Assembly (NCBI GenBank): GCA_026936335.1
Contig: JAPMXV010000058.1
Coordinates: forward strand, 124,001-188,000
Direction of reading: 5' to 3'
Length of the DNA: 64,000 nt
Source of the DNA: Mantamonas sphyraenae
Taxonomy: Eukaryota; CRuMs; Mantamonadidae
In this document: positions 52,628 to 63,122 of the stretch, piece after piece
Layout: each line of letters begins with the position of its first letter
Position numbering within the stretch: position 1 is the stretch's first letter
The notes under the pieces: generated by a model
Told to the model about the DNA's origin: nothing
The model's input: the letters and a program-made list of their open reading frames with translations, nothing else
The model's database searches: none
Program-made: the position numbers and the translations under genes

Positions 52628-53009
52628 TGTTTCTGCGAGGAGCGATGCGGGGGGACCAAAAGGGCGCGCGTGTAAGCCGGACGGAACCAACACGAGGGAG
52701 GTGCACACGGGGGCACATGTGGCGCATGGTCTATCATCCACCCATGGGGAATGGCATGTCAACACGTGGGTGAGTGTGTGGGTGTGGCAACGAACAATTA
52801 GACTTTTTGCTGGTCGCCGTGGCGCTGCGTCGCTTCGTTCCAGTTTGATTGGCTTCCCCGAACAGGATCCTGTCCATCCACCCACCCACCCACCCACTAC
52901 CACCCACCACCCACCACCAATCATCATCATCACCTGTTGCTGTGCATGGTCATCATCCACCCCAACCCCCGCACACCGGTCCAACACTTCTTCCCCCTGG
53001 TTCCACGCA
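52628..53009. promoter_or_regulatory. 382-bp divergent intergenic region, eL39 / TRP-like genes
   Basis: No gene is seen. The region must hold promoters for eL39 (minus) and the membrane-protein gene (plus). It contains an ATTGG (reverse CCAAT) near 52848 and a CCCA-type repeat around 52880-52920. A TC/CA-rich stretch leads to the start codon at 53010. Confidence 0.5.
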
Positions 53010-56000
53010 ATGACCAGCATCGCCGAGTTGAAAGAACAATTGGATCCGGTGATCGACGCAGCTGCAGAGGCAGATGCAGAGGTGGATGAGGAAACCGTTG
53101 AGGCGTTGAGTGAGTTTGGCGTCTCGCAAGCACACACAAAACCCGCGCGAAGATTCCGGCAGCTCACACCCTTGCATACACACACCCATCTCTGCAGAGA
53201 CGACACTCGCCGCTGGCCAAGAGCTTGCAGAGGATATGCTCGAACTCCTCAAGGGCTTTGTCGCTTACGTGGCCGAGAACGATGAGGAACTTGCTGCTGC
53301 CGCAGGTACGTTGCCTTTGCGCCCAACAATCCGGGAACCGCGGCTGACATGGAGCATTTTCTGCCCCCTGCCCTTCCCATTACCACCTGCCCCCACCCAA
53401 CAACCACTGCACACAGTGGCAGCACTGACTGCAGGCGTACAAGCCGCCCCCGAGGTGTTTGCCTCTGTGGTGGAGGCTGTCAAGAGCCTGGAGCTGGACG
53501 CGCTGGCCGAACTAAACGGGCTGGATGTGCCCACGCTCACCGCCGAAAGCAAGAAGCTGCTGTGTGCAGTCAACCAAGCGGCTGCAGATGGAGTCGAGGT
53601 GCCACCCGAGGCCAAGCAGGCACTTGTGGATGCGGCCGTGGCAGGCGAGGAGCTGAGCGAAGAGGCAGCGGCAGGAGCCTCCGAGGTGTTTGCCTCGGTG
53701 GCCGAGAACAGCCCGGCAGCATTTGCAGCCATCCAGGAGGCACTGCAGGAGGGTGCCACACAGGGACAGGTGCTGCTCAAGGCGTTGGCAAGCACGGTGT
53801 ACGAGTTGAACCCGGAGCTGTGGAGTGCCCTCGGGGAGGTGGTGGCAGAGACGGCAGACGGGGCCGTGGATGTGGCCCAGGCGGGAGGACAGGCGGTGGC
53901 AGACATTGTGGCCACAGTGCCCACGGGAAGCATCAACAGGGCGTTTGCAGATGCGGAACAATTCTTTGCGCAGGGATTGCCCGAGTTGCCCGAGGTGGAT
54001 TTTGGCGAGGTGGGGGAGGTGTATGCGCAGAGCAGCGAGGCGTTGACGTCGCTGATGAACGCTGCCATGGGCATCAGCGTCGGCTGGTTCGACTTTACCA
54101 AGTTTGACATTGTGCGCGATTACTTCCAGGTGGTGTCGCTCTTCTTTGCCAGCTTCAACTACCCGGCCATCTTTGCCAACAGCTGGGGCTACATCAGTTC
54201 CCTCGTCTCTGTGGACATCAACTTTGTGGTGCCCACCCTGGATCCCCTGATCCTGTTTTGGATTGTCTTTGCCGCCGCCGTCGTCTTTCTCTGCGCTGGA
54301 TGGTGCTCCACAGGCGACGACCCCGACGCCCTGCGTGACGGCAAGGAGATTGTGCGTTGGGAGGATCGCAGTGCGTGGGAGAAGTACGGCACCAAGATTG
54401 CCTTTACCATTGTGACCACCCTGTACCTGCCCGTCAGCCGCAACGCCGTGCAGATCCTCGTGTGCCACCCTGCATACGTGCCCCTGTACATGCAGTGTGG
54501 CGACGGCCTCTACATCGCCGTGGCCGTCGTCTCGCTCCTGTTCATCACCGTGGCTGCGCCCATCAAGCTGTACAAGATCATCCAGGAGAACAAGCCCAAA
54601 GAACGCGGGTTCGATTCTGCTACCGGTGAGGAGGTCGAGTACACCAACCAGATGTACAAGAACGACCTGGATGCCGACAAGAGTCCCTACAAGTTCCTGT
54701 ACGACGGCTACGAGCGCGACTGGGCCTTCTACAAGGTGATCGTGATGGTGTTCAAGCTGGCCCTGGTGCTGGCCACCGTGGCGCTGTTTAGCGTGTTGCC
54801 CATCGTGTCGACCATCGTCACACTTGTGGTCCTGCTGATCTTTGCCGGCCTGAGCACAAAGTCGCAGCCGTTCATCAAGGACGAGGACGATTACATGGAC
54901 ATGGCGGGTCGCATTGTGGCCTCGCTGACGATGGTGGTGACCCTGATCCGTCAGGCGACCGCGCAGACACCCGACGGCGAGGAGGGCTATGGCATCACCA
55001 TGCTTGTGTTGAACATTGCCAGCGTGGCAGCCACCCTTGTGTTTGCCCTCATGGGCAACAAGGCCTTCAAGAAGAAGATGAAGAACCTGTCGGGCAAGTT
55101 TGAGCTGTCGTCGCGGGAGCTGGAGTACGATCTGTCGCGTGAGCGCAAGGTGCGCGTGTGGCAACCGTTCTGGGAGTCACTGATGAGCACGGACGAGGAG
55201 TTGAAGGAGGGGCCGTTTGAGCGTCTGGTGGAGATGAAGAACACCATGTCGTATGTGGGTGGCGTTGTGTATGCCCGCGAGGTGGAGGAGGTGTTGAGCG
55301 AGGAACAGGAGGGTGCGCGTCAGTACCTGGCGGACCACGAGGGTGTCGATGTGTACTGGGACGGAGCCGTGGAAGGGGAGGAGAGCGGCGGCGGCGAGTT
55401 TGGCAAGATGTGGATCCAGGACTTTCCGTGGAGTCCGGTGATGGTGTTTGACAACGGCCACGCGGGCCATGTGCCACGTGAGCAGGTGGTGGCCATGGCC
55501 AACCGCAACCAGGACGAGGAGGTGGAGGCACGTCGATTGGTGCGTCACAAGCTGCGTGCCATGAACGGCAAGACGGTGCATTGGCACCACGAGGAAGACC
55601 GCGATCTGGGCACACGAGACGACGGACGCGACGAGAATGGCAACCCCATCAATCAGCGACGGGTGACGGTGCACCTTACGTTCGAACACGGCACACTGAG
55701 TGTGAGTGGACACGACGGCAAGGAGATGGCGTACGGATTCGGCGTCAGCATCCACTACAGCGATGGTACGGGTACCAACTCGGAGGGAGAGCACATGACG
55801 GGCCAAACCACGACTGTGGGTGGCGGCGAGTTTGGCGTGTCCGACTTTCGCATGAACGACACCCTGGCAGGCTTCTTCAACGATCCGGAGAACGCACCGG
55901 TGTGGGAGGAGAACCTGGACGGGGTGCGTGAGTGGCTGCGTGCATACAGCGACAAGATGAAGGCGGAACGTGCTGCCAAGGAGGCCACGTTGTCGTGGCG

Positions 56001-56430
56001 TTTCCTGCACGACGTGTACAACCGGGACACTCTGACGCTGGAGGAGCTTGCCGTGCGGTTGGGTGAGGAGGAGAACCCTGTGATGCAAGCGTTGCCGACG
56101 GCACATGCGGATGGGTTGAACTTCCTGTACGCTCGCCTGGGATTCTTTGACCAGCATCCGACGGTGGGCTTCTGGTTCACCGTGTTTGACGACATCTGGG
56201 ACAAGAACCAGGACATGAAGGCGGTGGAGGAGAACGAAGAGTTGCTGTGCACCACAAAGTCCACCGCATTGGCGTACAAACCCATGCCCAAGGCCAAACT
56301 CATCGAGAAGCTGGACGAGCACAACCTGCACTTTCCCACCAAGCTCTTCTCCGACCCGCTGGTCGACCACATGTACGAACGCATGGACGAGTACGCCAAG
56401 ATGGCCCCGAGTGGACCCACGTATGTGTGA
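53010..56430 (+). CDS. large multi-pass membrane protein, TRP/Pkd2-like type
   Basis: Exons 53010-53109, 53198-53305 and 53417-56430 (GTGAGT and GTACGT donors) give 1,073 residues. The first 280 residues are Ala/Glu/Val-rich amphipathic helix (for example DAAVAGEELSEEAAAGASEV) with no signal peptide. Several membrane helices lie at about 300-625, including LDPLILFWIVFAAAVVFLC, VAVVSLLFITVAAPIKLY and LALVLATVALFSVLPIV. Before the last group stands SPYKFLYDGYERDWAFYKV, a motif like the xxxFLYxxYxxxxxYWxxxxxxxK segment of protist and fungal TRP-like membrane proteins. The C-terminal 450 residues are soluble and acidic, with no domain I recognise. Channel function is only a family-based guess. 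Confidence 0.7.
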
Positions 56431-56469
56431 GTGAGGTGAGGATGGGTGGATCAATCGATCGATCACGAA

Positions 56470-58200
56470 TCAAGGCCATTTCTTGCTGCTCTGCAAGAGC
56501 GAGCGCAGTAACAACGCCACTTCGTCGGTGTCCATGCCTTGTGTGTCCTCCTCTGTGTTGAGGAGGGATTGGAGGGTGGCGAGTTCGACGGCCAGGATCT
56601 CGTCCAGGGTGGACCGGGTCATGGAGTGCAGTTGCAGGTCGCAATAGACGTAGACCGCGCCGGAAAAGGTGACGTAGACGAGACAGGGCACGGTGTGACC
56701 CGGAGCAATGGAGTACATGCCAGCACGAAAGGCAGCCACGCGTTCGGGGAACTTGAAGCGGACCATGTTTGCGTTGGAATCCAGGATGTAGGTTGTGCCA
56801 TGCCAGCCACAGGTGACAATTTCCAGGGAGCCATCACGTGTGATGTCGGCCACCTGGAGGACAAAGAATTGGTCGTCGAGCTCCAGTTGCCAACTGTGGT
56901 GTTCCAAGTCGGCATAGGTGACCCATCCATCCAGGGTGGCTGTGATGAGTCCTGCGTTGCGTTCCTCCAGTGGCATCGCTGCCATTTGGGTGGCCACAAA
57001 TGTCAATCCGCCCCCGTCCTTCTGTTTCTGCTGTCGTTCCGCAGACGACTCGGCCGAGCCCACCGTGCGTGAATCGACTCGTTCCATGTGGCCCTCCTTG
57101 TCCACCACCATGTATGCCCCTGCCTGTTGGCCAATCATGAGCACGGGGTCCCCACGCCAATCCTGGCTTTTGCACAGCGAGTGCACCTGGCCGTCCAGAC
57201 GCCAGGTTTGCTTCAACACAAGAGCCCCCTCCTCCAGCACGTAGGCATACACCGTGCGATCAATGGTACCCACCACAATCTCGTTGATGCCATCGCCGTC
57301 CACATCGTCGATAATCAAACTGGTCACATTCGCTGGCACCTGCTGGCTCAGCGTCGGCTTCCAGGCCAACAGCTCCTCGTCCTCCTCCTCGTCCACACTG
57401 CCCCCCTGCTCCCCTTCCTCCTGTCCATCTCCTGTTGTGTCTCCACCATACAGCACAGCGGCCACCTCTGCGTTGTCTTCGTCCCGCAACAGAGGCGATG
57501 TGTCCTCGTTCGTCGTGGGCAACCCGGGAAGGGGATGAGAATGATCCGTGCCGCTGCTGCTGCTGGTTCTCCTCTTTTCACTTGCCACAGCTTCCGTGGC
57601 ATTGCCACTGATCAACGGACTGGTGGGATTGCTGCTGCTGGTGGTACCGCCACTGGAAGAGGATGATGATGATGATGATGATGTGGATGATGTGGATGTG
57701 GTGCGTGCGAGGGTGTGGTCTGTGTCGCTGTGTCCGCTGAGGGAGCTGGTCATGCTGTGTTGGCTCTCCGACACAATGCTGGCCGTGTCGTGGACGGATG
57801 TGCTGACAGCAGCGCCACGTTCGTTGGCCGACACATCGCTGTGTGGAGTGTCGGCGCGTATGTCCAAGGGAGACACGGACGGGAGGACGTCAAAGAGGTG
57901 AAAGATGCCCTCGGCGGTGACACAACACAGGCTCTGCTGCGCTGGATTGCTTGCACTGCGCACCACGCCAATCTCCAAACATGTGATGGTGCCCAACTCC
58001 TCACACTCTCGCCACGGTTCCTCTTCGCTGTGTTTGAACACACACAGGCGTCCGTCCACGCCCCCCAGTGCCAGCTCCACATCGCCGTCGTTGTCCACAT
58101 CCCCAAGGGCCATGGCCTTTTCGTACAGCTTGCTGGCAAAGTGCATGCGCACATGTTTCGCAAACTGCACCTGTCGACGTGAGGATTGTTGCACGTCCAT
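56470..58200 (-). CDS. ITFG2: ITFG2, KICSTOR complex subunit
   Basis: ITFG2 is a beta-propeller protein. In animals it is part of KICSTOR, which anchors GATOR1 to lysosomes and restrains mTORC1 when nutrients are low. The gene has no intron and encodes 576 residues from the ATG at 58200. FG-GAP-like repeats are plain: MALGDVDNDGDVELALGGVD, LIIDDVDGDGINEIVVG with DRTVYAYV, and VADITRDGSLEIVTCGW. The family C-terminal block is PCLVYVTFSGAVYVYCDLQL. Ser-rich and acidic inserts (about 185-290) are absent from human ITFG2. The start shares a 93-bp divergent promoter with ECHS1. Finding ITFG2 suggests nutrient control through GATOR/KICSTOR; no partner gene is in the window. Confidence 0.92.
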   Translation of the reverse strand: MDVQQSSRRQVQFAKHVRMHFASKLYEKAMALGDVDNDGDVELALGGVDGRLCVFKHSEEEPWRECEELGTITCLEIGVVRSASNPAQQSLCCVTAEGIFHLFDVLPSVSPLDIRADTPHSDVSANERGAAVSTSVHDTASIVSESQHSMTSSLSGHSDTDHTLARTTSTSSTSSSSSSSSSSGGTTSSSNPTSPLISGNATEAVASEKRRTSSSSGTDHSHPLPGLPTTNEDTSPLLRDEDNAEVAAVLYGGDTTGDGQEEGEQGGSVDEEEDEELLAWKPTLSQQVPANVTSLIIDDVDGDGINEIVVGTIDRTVYAYVLEEGALVLKQTWRLDGQVHSLCKSQDWRGDPVLMIGQQAGAYMVVDKEGHMERVDSRTVGSAESSAERQQKQKDGGGLTFVATQMAAMPLEERNAGLITATLDGWVTYADLEHHSWQLELDDQFFVLQVADITRDGSLEIVTCGWHGTTYILDSNANMVRFKFPERVAAFRAGMYSIAPGHTVPCLVYVTFSGAVYVYCDLQLHSMTRSTLDEILAVELATLQSLLNTEEDTQGMDTDEVALLLRSLLQSSKKWP

Positions 58201-58293
58201 GGGTGGTGTGATGCCGTATGTGTGTGTGCAGCTGTGTGTGTGTGGGTGCGCTTTCGGAGGCACCCTTACTTCAAGCAGCAAACCAAAGACAAC
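58201..58293. promoter_or_regulatory. 93-bp divergent promoter, ITFG2 / ECHS1
   Basis: Divergent start codons are 93 bp apart. The region holds a TG-rich stretch (TGTGTGTG) but no recognised core element. Confidence 0.45.
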
Positions 58294-59419
58294 ATGTTTT
58301 CCCGAGTGAGCAAGAGTGGTGCCCGTGTGGTAGCCATGAACAGCCCTGTGGCATCGGCTGCATTTGCCCAGCGTACCTGTGAGTGGCAGCGTGAACGTGC
58401 GGGGGGGAGGGGATGAAGGGATGAACATGCCGCATACTCCTGCATGCAGCACTGTGGACACCACCTCTGGATGGCCACACGTGCTGCGGGTCCAACCCAT
58501 GGCGATGGCACCGTGCATGACCTCCCATCGTAGACATGGCATGCACACGGAAGGTTTTCTTTGTACCGGGTGAAAATCGAGCAAACGGACTCACACACCT
58601 CCTGTCCGTTTCCCTTCCGCGCGCGCCACAGACAGCAGCGAGGCTGGCGAGTACCAGATGATCAAGGCACACAAGGAGGAGGACGTGGGTGTGGTGACGC
58701 TCCACCGTCCCAAGGCACTGAACGCACTGTGCCGCGACCTGATTCTCGAGTTGAACGATGCCCTGCACGGGTTCCAGGCCGACGCCGAGGTGGGCTGCAT
58801 TGTGGTGACGGGCTCGGACAAGGCATTTGCCGCAGGAGCAGACATCAAGGAGATGGAGAAGCTGGAGTACATGGACATCTACCAGGGGGGACTGTTTGAC
58901 CCGTGGGACGGGGTGCGAGAGATCCGCAAGCCCATCATTGCAGCAGTGAACGGCTTTGCCTTGGGTGGTGGCTGTGAACTGGCCATGATGTGTGACATGA
59001 TCATTGCTGGCGACGGAGCCAAGTTTGGACAGCCGGAAATCAAGCTGGGCACCATCCCCGGTGTGGGTGGCACGCAGCGTCTGACGCGTGCGGTGGGCAA
59101 GTCCCTGGCCATGGAACTGACCCTCACCGGCGACTTTATTGACGCCGAACGTGCCATGCAGGCAGGCCTTGTGTCTCGTGTGGTGGCAGCCGACCAGTTG
59201 ATGGAGGAGGCCATGAAGACGGCCAAGAAGATCGCCGCCTTCTCCACCCCCATTGTCGAGTTTGCCAAGGATTGCGTCAACAAGAGCTACGAGATGACGC
59301 TCAATGAGGGACTGGAGTACGAACGACGCACCTTCCTGTCCACCTTTGCCACCCACGATCAGAAGGAGGGCATGAACGCCTTTGTCAACAAGCGTCCCCC
59401 TGCGTTCAAGAACAAGTAA
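58294..59419 (+). CDS. ECHS1: mitochondrial short-chain enoyl-CoA hydratase
   Basis: This enzyme hydrates trans-2-enoyl-CoA in mitochondrial beta-oxidation and valine breakdown. Exons 58294-58378 and 58632-59419 (GTGAGT donor, CCACAG acceptor) give 290 residues, the same as human ECHS1. Exon 1 encodes an Arg/Ser/Ala-rich presequence (MFSRVSKSGARVVAMNSP) without acids, typical of mitochondrial import. Crotonase motifs are complete: LHRPKALNALC, the oxyanion-hole AAGADIKEM, GFALGGGCELAMMCD (first catalytic Glu) and FGQPEIKLGTIPGVGGTQRL (second catalytic Glu). The AKDCVNKSYE region near the C-terminus is also conserved. Confidence 0.96.
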
Positions 59420-59502
59420 ACGGTTGTTTTTGATGAATGTGTGTGCGTGTGTATGTGTTCATAGCATCCCTTGCTCTGTCATTGTGTTGTGATGTGTGTG
59501 GC

Positions 59503-59997
59503 TCACATCCAGCGTGAAAACACGCCGCCGAGGCTGGCGTTGATTTCCAGCGGCGAGTGGGCTGCGGCATGCGACTCCTCGTCGTGGTGACCATGCGATC
59601 CATGCTCCCACGGGTGTTCCCAACCCTGTGCGTGTGGTGATTCCATCCAGCGTGTGAGAATGTGTGACCCGCAAGCGGATGCCAACGGAACCGCAGGACG
59701 GCGCGCGATCTTCCGCACGTTCCGCAGGCCGGCAGACTGCCAGGCACACCATGAAAACAGGGCGCAAGGCGTGCCCTGCACCGTCGCCATGCCATGATGA
59801 CATGTGCCTGCGTGTACGTGTGCGTGTGGGAGGCTGCGGGGCGTGGACAGGGCATGCGAAACGAGAGGGAAACTCACAAGGAGCGCAGGACCGTCGAGAC
59901 GAGCACGATGGAAAATCCACAGCCACATCACTGTGCCCATGCCGGTGGCAAAGAGCCTGTGCACGCGTCCAGGAGCATGAAAACCGCCCGTGCCCAT
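59503..59997 (-). CDS. NDUFB2: NADH dehydrogenase (complex I) NDUFB2-like AGGG subunit
   Basis: A small single-helix accessory subunit of mitochondrial complex I. Exons 59878-59997 and 59503-59625 (GTGAGT donor, GCACAG acceptor, phase 0) give 80 residues. The helix MGTVMWLWIFHRARLDGPAL followed by GWEHPWEHG matches the plant NDUFB2 type (VMWFWxLYRAKxDGPxxLGWRHPWEGHGDH) better than the animal one. A His-rich stretch follows, then about 20 more residues. The unspliced frame is not recognisable; the splice makes the block continuous. It converges on ECHS1 with an 83-bp gap. Confidence 0.82.
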   Translation of the reverse strand: MGTGGFHAPGRVHRLFATGMGTVMWLWIFHRARLDGPALLVSFPLVSHALSTPRSLPHAHVHAGTCHHGMATVQGTPCALFSWCAWQSAGLRNVRKIARRPAVPLASACGSHILTRWMESPHAQGWEHPWEHGSHGHHDEESHAAAHSPLEINASLGGVFSRWM

Positions 59998-60313
59998 TGT
60001 GTGTGTGAGGTTTTGTTTTTGGTTGGCGGCGAGTGTGGGTCAGGGGTGATGGCAAGACGAGGAGATGGGAAAGGGGGAGGGGAAAACGGGTTGTGGGGTT
60101 ATTGGGTTACGAAGGAAGGGAAGGTGGGTGCAGAAGTGCAATTGACAGGGTGGATGGGTGGCAACCGCGAAGGAAGCCCCAACCAAACACCAACCTCGAC
60201 CCACCTTTGGACTGAGTGCCCATCAAAGCAAACAGACCAGTGAACACAGCGAGGAATAGCACACAAGAACAACAACCAACCAACACACACAAAAAGAATC
60301 GAAAAAAAGAAGG
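59998..60313. promoter_or_regulatory. 316-bp divergent intergenic region, NDUFB2-like / POZ-LRR genes
   Basis: No gene is seen here. The left part is G-rich on the plus strand (GGGAAAGGGGGAGGGGAAAA near 60070). The last 80 bp are A/C-rich (AACAACAACC, CACACA) and look like a 5' leader for the plus-strand gene. No TATA box was identified. Confidence 0.5.
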
Positions 60314-63006
60314 ATGAGCAGCAAGTCGACACGAGAGATGATCCGCAAGGATCGTGCGTTGCTGAGGAAGCAACAGGAGGAGACGAGGGAAAAGGAAGAA
60401 GCAGCAGCAAAACGGAAGAATGAGCGACTGTCGACACGGGAGCTGATGCGGCAGCAGCGAGAAGCGTACCTGAAGCAGATGAAAAAGGGAAGCAGTGCAG
60501 GAGGTGATGGTGATGCTGTGCAGGATGAACAAGGCAAGGAGAATGTGAGCGTGGTGATGACAGGTGACAAGATGGATGATTTCCAGGTGGCTGTGCCCTC
60601 CTCTTCAAGCAAGGTGGAGATTGTTCAGCCGACGCTGGAAACGGCGACGTTTGGCGAGGGCCCTGCGGAGCAGTTGCTGGAGATGGTGTGCCAGGACGGC
60701 TCGCTACACGTGCCCAAGTTCCTTGCGTACGAAAGCGAGTGCATCCGACTCATCATGGATGGCTATGGTAGGTGTGCGGCGTGCGGACAAGAGTTCCGGC
60801 GGAATTCCCGATTCCTGACAACCGTTGCCATCGCGCGCGCGCTCCCCTTGCAGGCGAGTACCTGGAGCGACAGGAAGAGCGTGTGAGCTTCCCCACGTAT
60901 GACAAGGCCACGACGCTGCGTGTGTTTGACTACGTGTACCTCGATTGGTACCACAATCAGGACGACGCGTACTGGACACAAGCCAAGGCACGTGTGGAGG
61001 CCATGGAGGGCAACACAGACTCAGGAGACGAAGCAGATGTGCCTGGGATGGAGTATGATGCACGTTGGGTGCGTGATGAGGATGGTAAGAACACACGTCG
61101 TCGCACTGTGTTCCACTACAGGATTGGGACGGAAGAGATGGTGGATCTGTGGCTGGCTGCACACTACTTTGGCGTGCACAGCTTCCTTCGCTTCCTGACA
61201 AAGATGGTGGTCGACCATTTGGAGGTGCTGGACTTTGGGGACACCGATGAAGAGGTGTTGGCATCGCTGGAGGATCCCAGCGACCTTGCCCTGCCCCAGG
61301 ATTTGGCAGAGGCGATTGCGCAGCTGAGTGACCCGCTGACCTTGGCTCGCTTCCAACACGAACACCCGCTGATCATGGCCGATGTGGACCTGGGTGCGTT
61401 TTGGAAGCAACGGTGTGAGGAGGCGGATCTGCGTGGTGACAAGGCCAGCGACATTGAGATCAGCTGGCGGTCGCTGTGGCTGGAGAACGAGTTTGCCCTG
61501 CGTGCAGCAAAGGTGATTACACAGGAGGACTACGAAGCGTTGATGGAGCACCAGGAGGCGTGTTGGTCGTACATTGAGCGTGTGGTGATCCCAGCGTCGT
61601 TCTTCCAGCTGGCCGAGTTTTCCGTGTCGTCGTTTGTGTCACAACACATGACCCGGCTCAAGGTGTTGGAAGTGCGCAACGTGTTTATGGACGAATCGCA
61701 GGTGGCAATGCTGGAGGAGGCTTTGGTGGAGGTGTGTGCCCATGCCAACCTGCAATCGCTGCGCTTGGTGGAGTGCAATCTGGGCGATCCGGAGCTTGCG
61801 CGACTGATGCGTCCGTGGACAGAGATGGACGATGCATCGCACGTGAACCTGAGCCACATTGACCTGAGTTCAAACAGGTTGACGGCGGGCGAGGGCACGG
61901 ATGTGCTTGTGCAGCTGCTTGCCAAGCTGCCGCGTCTCGCCGAACTGCGCTTGTGGGACAACTTTCTCGGCGTCCATCCCGTGGAGGGGTTCTTGCTGAG
62001 CAAGGATCAGATCGAACGCAACCGCACGGACAAGCGAGGCTTCTACCGATGCAGTGGGTGGGATAGCACCGTGGCGAGTGTGGTAGCGTTGGAGAAGCTG
62101 TGCGGTGTGTTGTGCAACAACACCAGCCTGCGTTCGTTGGAAATGGGCCTCAACAGGTTCCAGTGCACGGCCATGGTGACTCCGGTGGACTTTTTCACCA
62201 CCATGTTCACACACAACCACACGCTGAAGCGACTGGTGTTCACGGACAACCTGAACCTGGCCACGCATCGCACCATGCGCGAGGTGTTCCAGGACGCATC
62301 GCCGGTGGCACACGATCTGTTCCACAGCATGAGTGTGGCCGACACCCTGGAGGAGCTGCGTGTGGATGCCTGCGGCGTGTGTGACTCGGGCGTGCAACTG
62401 CTTGCCAAGGCGTTGCTGTCCAACACCACCCTCCAGGTGTTGCATCTGGGCAACAACATGATTGGCAACGAGGGCGCAGACACTGTCTCCGAGCTCCTTG
62501 TGCGCAACCACACCCTGCGTGCGGTGCGTCTGGGTGAGTGTGGCATCAGCGGCCCGGGCATGCGATCCTTCATCGAACGCATGCCCTACTGCTACGGCAT
62601 CCAGGAGCTCATGATGGACCGCAACAACATTGGCAATGACGTGGCCATCGAGGTGGCTAACATGTGTGCACAGACATTTGTGTATCCAGACGATGATGAG
62701 GATGAAGAGGAGGAGGAGGAGTTGGTCAAGGTGCGTGTTGACGACGAAGCAGGCTCTTCATCGTCGTCTTCATCCTCCTCCTCCTCCTCCACTGCTGTGG
62801 AAGAGCAAGAGGCATCTGAGGAGAAGAAAACGAAGCGTGGCCAGGTGCAGCTGCGTCGTGTGGACATCCGAGGCAACCCGCTGTCTGTGCGTGCCATGGA
62901 TGCCATCCGAGAGCTACTGGATGGCCTGGAGAACCCAGAGATGCATCCATTGTTGGAGTGGGATGGTGAGAGATTGGCACGTGGCCTGCGGCGGGGCACA
63001 GGGTGA
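60314..63006 (+). CDS. SKP1/Elongin-C-like (POZ) domain fused to ribonuclease-inhibitor-type LRRs
   Basis: Exons 60314-60767 and 60854-63006 (GTAGGT donor, TTGCAG acceptor) give 868 residues. The first 75 residues are a charged coiled coil (RALLRKQQEETREKEEAAA). Residues about 125-260 follow the SKP1/Elongin C order. A strand-helix LHVPKFLAYESECIRLIMDG comes first, then RVSFPTYDKATTLRVFDYVY with an acidic insert. EEMVDLWLAAHYFGVHSFLR ends it, like the family's EIALELLMAANFLDC. A helical linker leads to LRRs (about 410-800), such as LQSLRLVECNLGDPELARL and LRAVRLGECGISGPGM. An acidic/Ser insert splits the last repeats. By analogy it could be a cullin-ligase adaptor that recognises substrates through its LRRs; this is inference. 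Confidence 0.8.
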
Positions 63007-63122
63007 GGTTGGGATCCGATTTGGAAATCGAGATGCGCCGCGAGACACAGAGCATTTTGCCGTGGCAGCGTGGAAGAACCTGGAGAGCGCTGAGTGAGGG
63101 AGAGAGACAGAGCAGAGAGACA

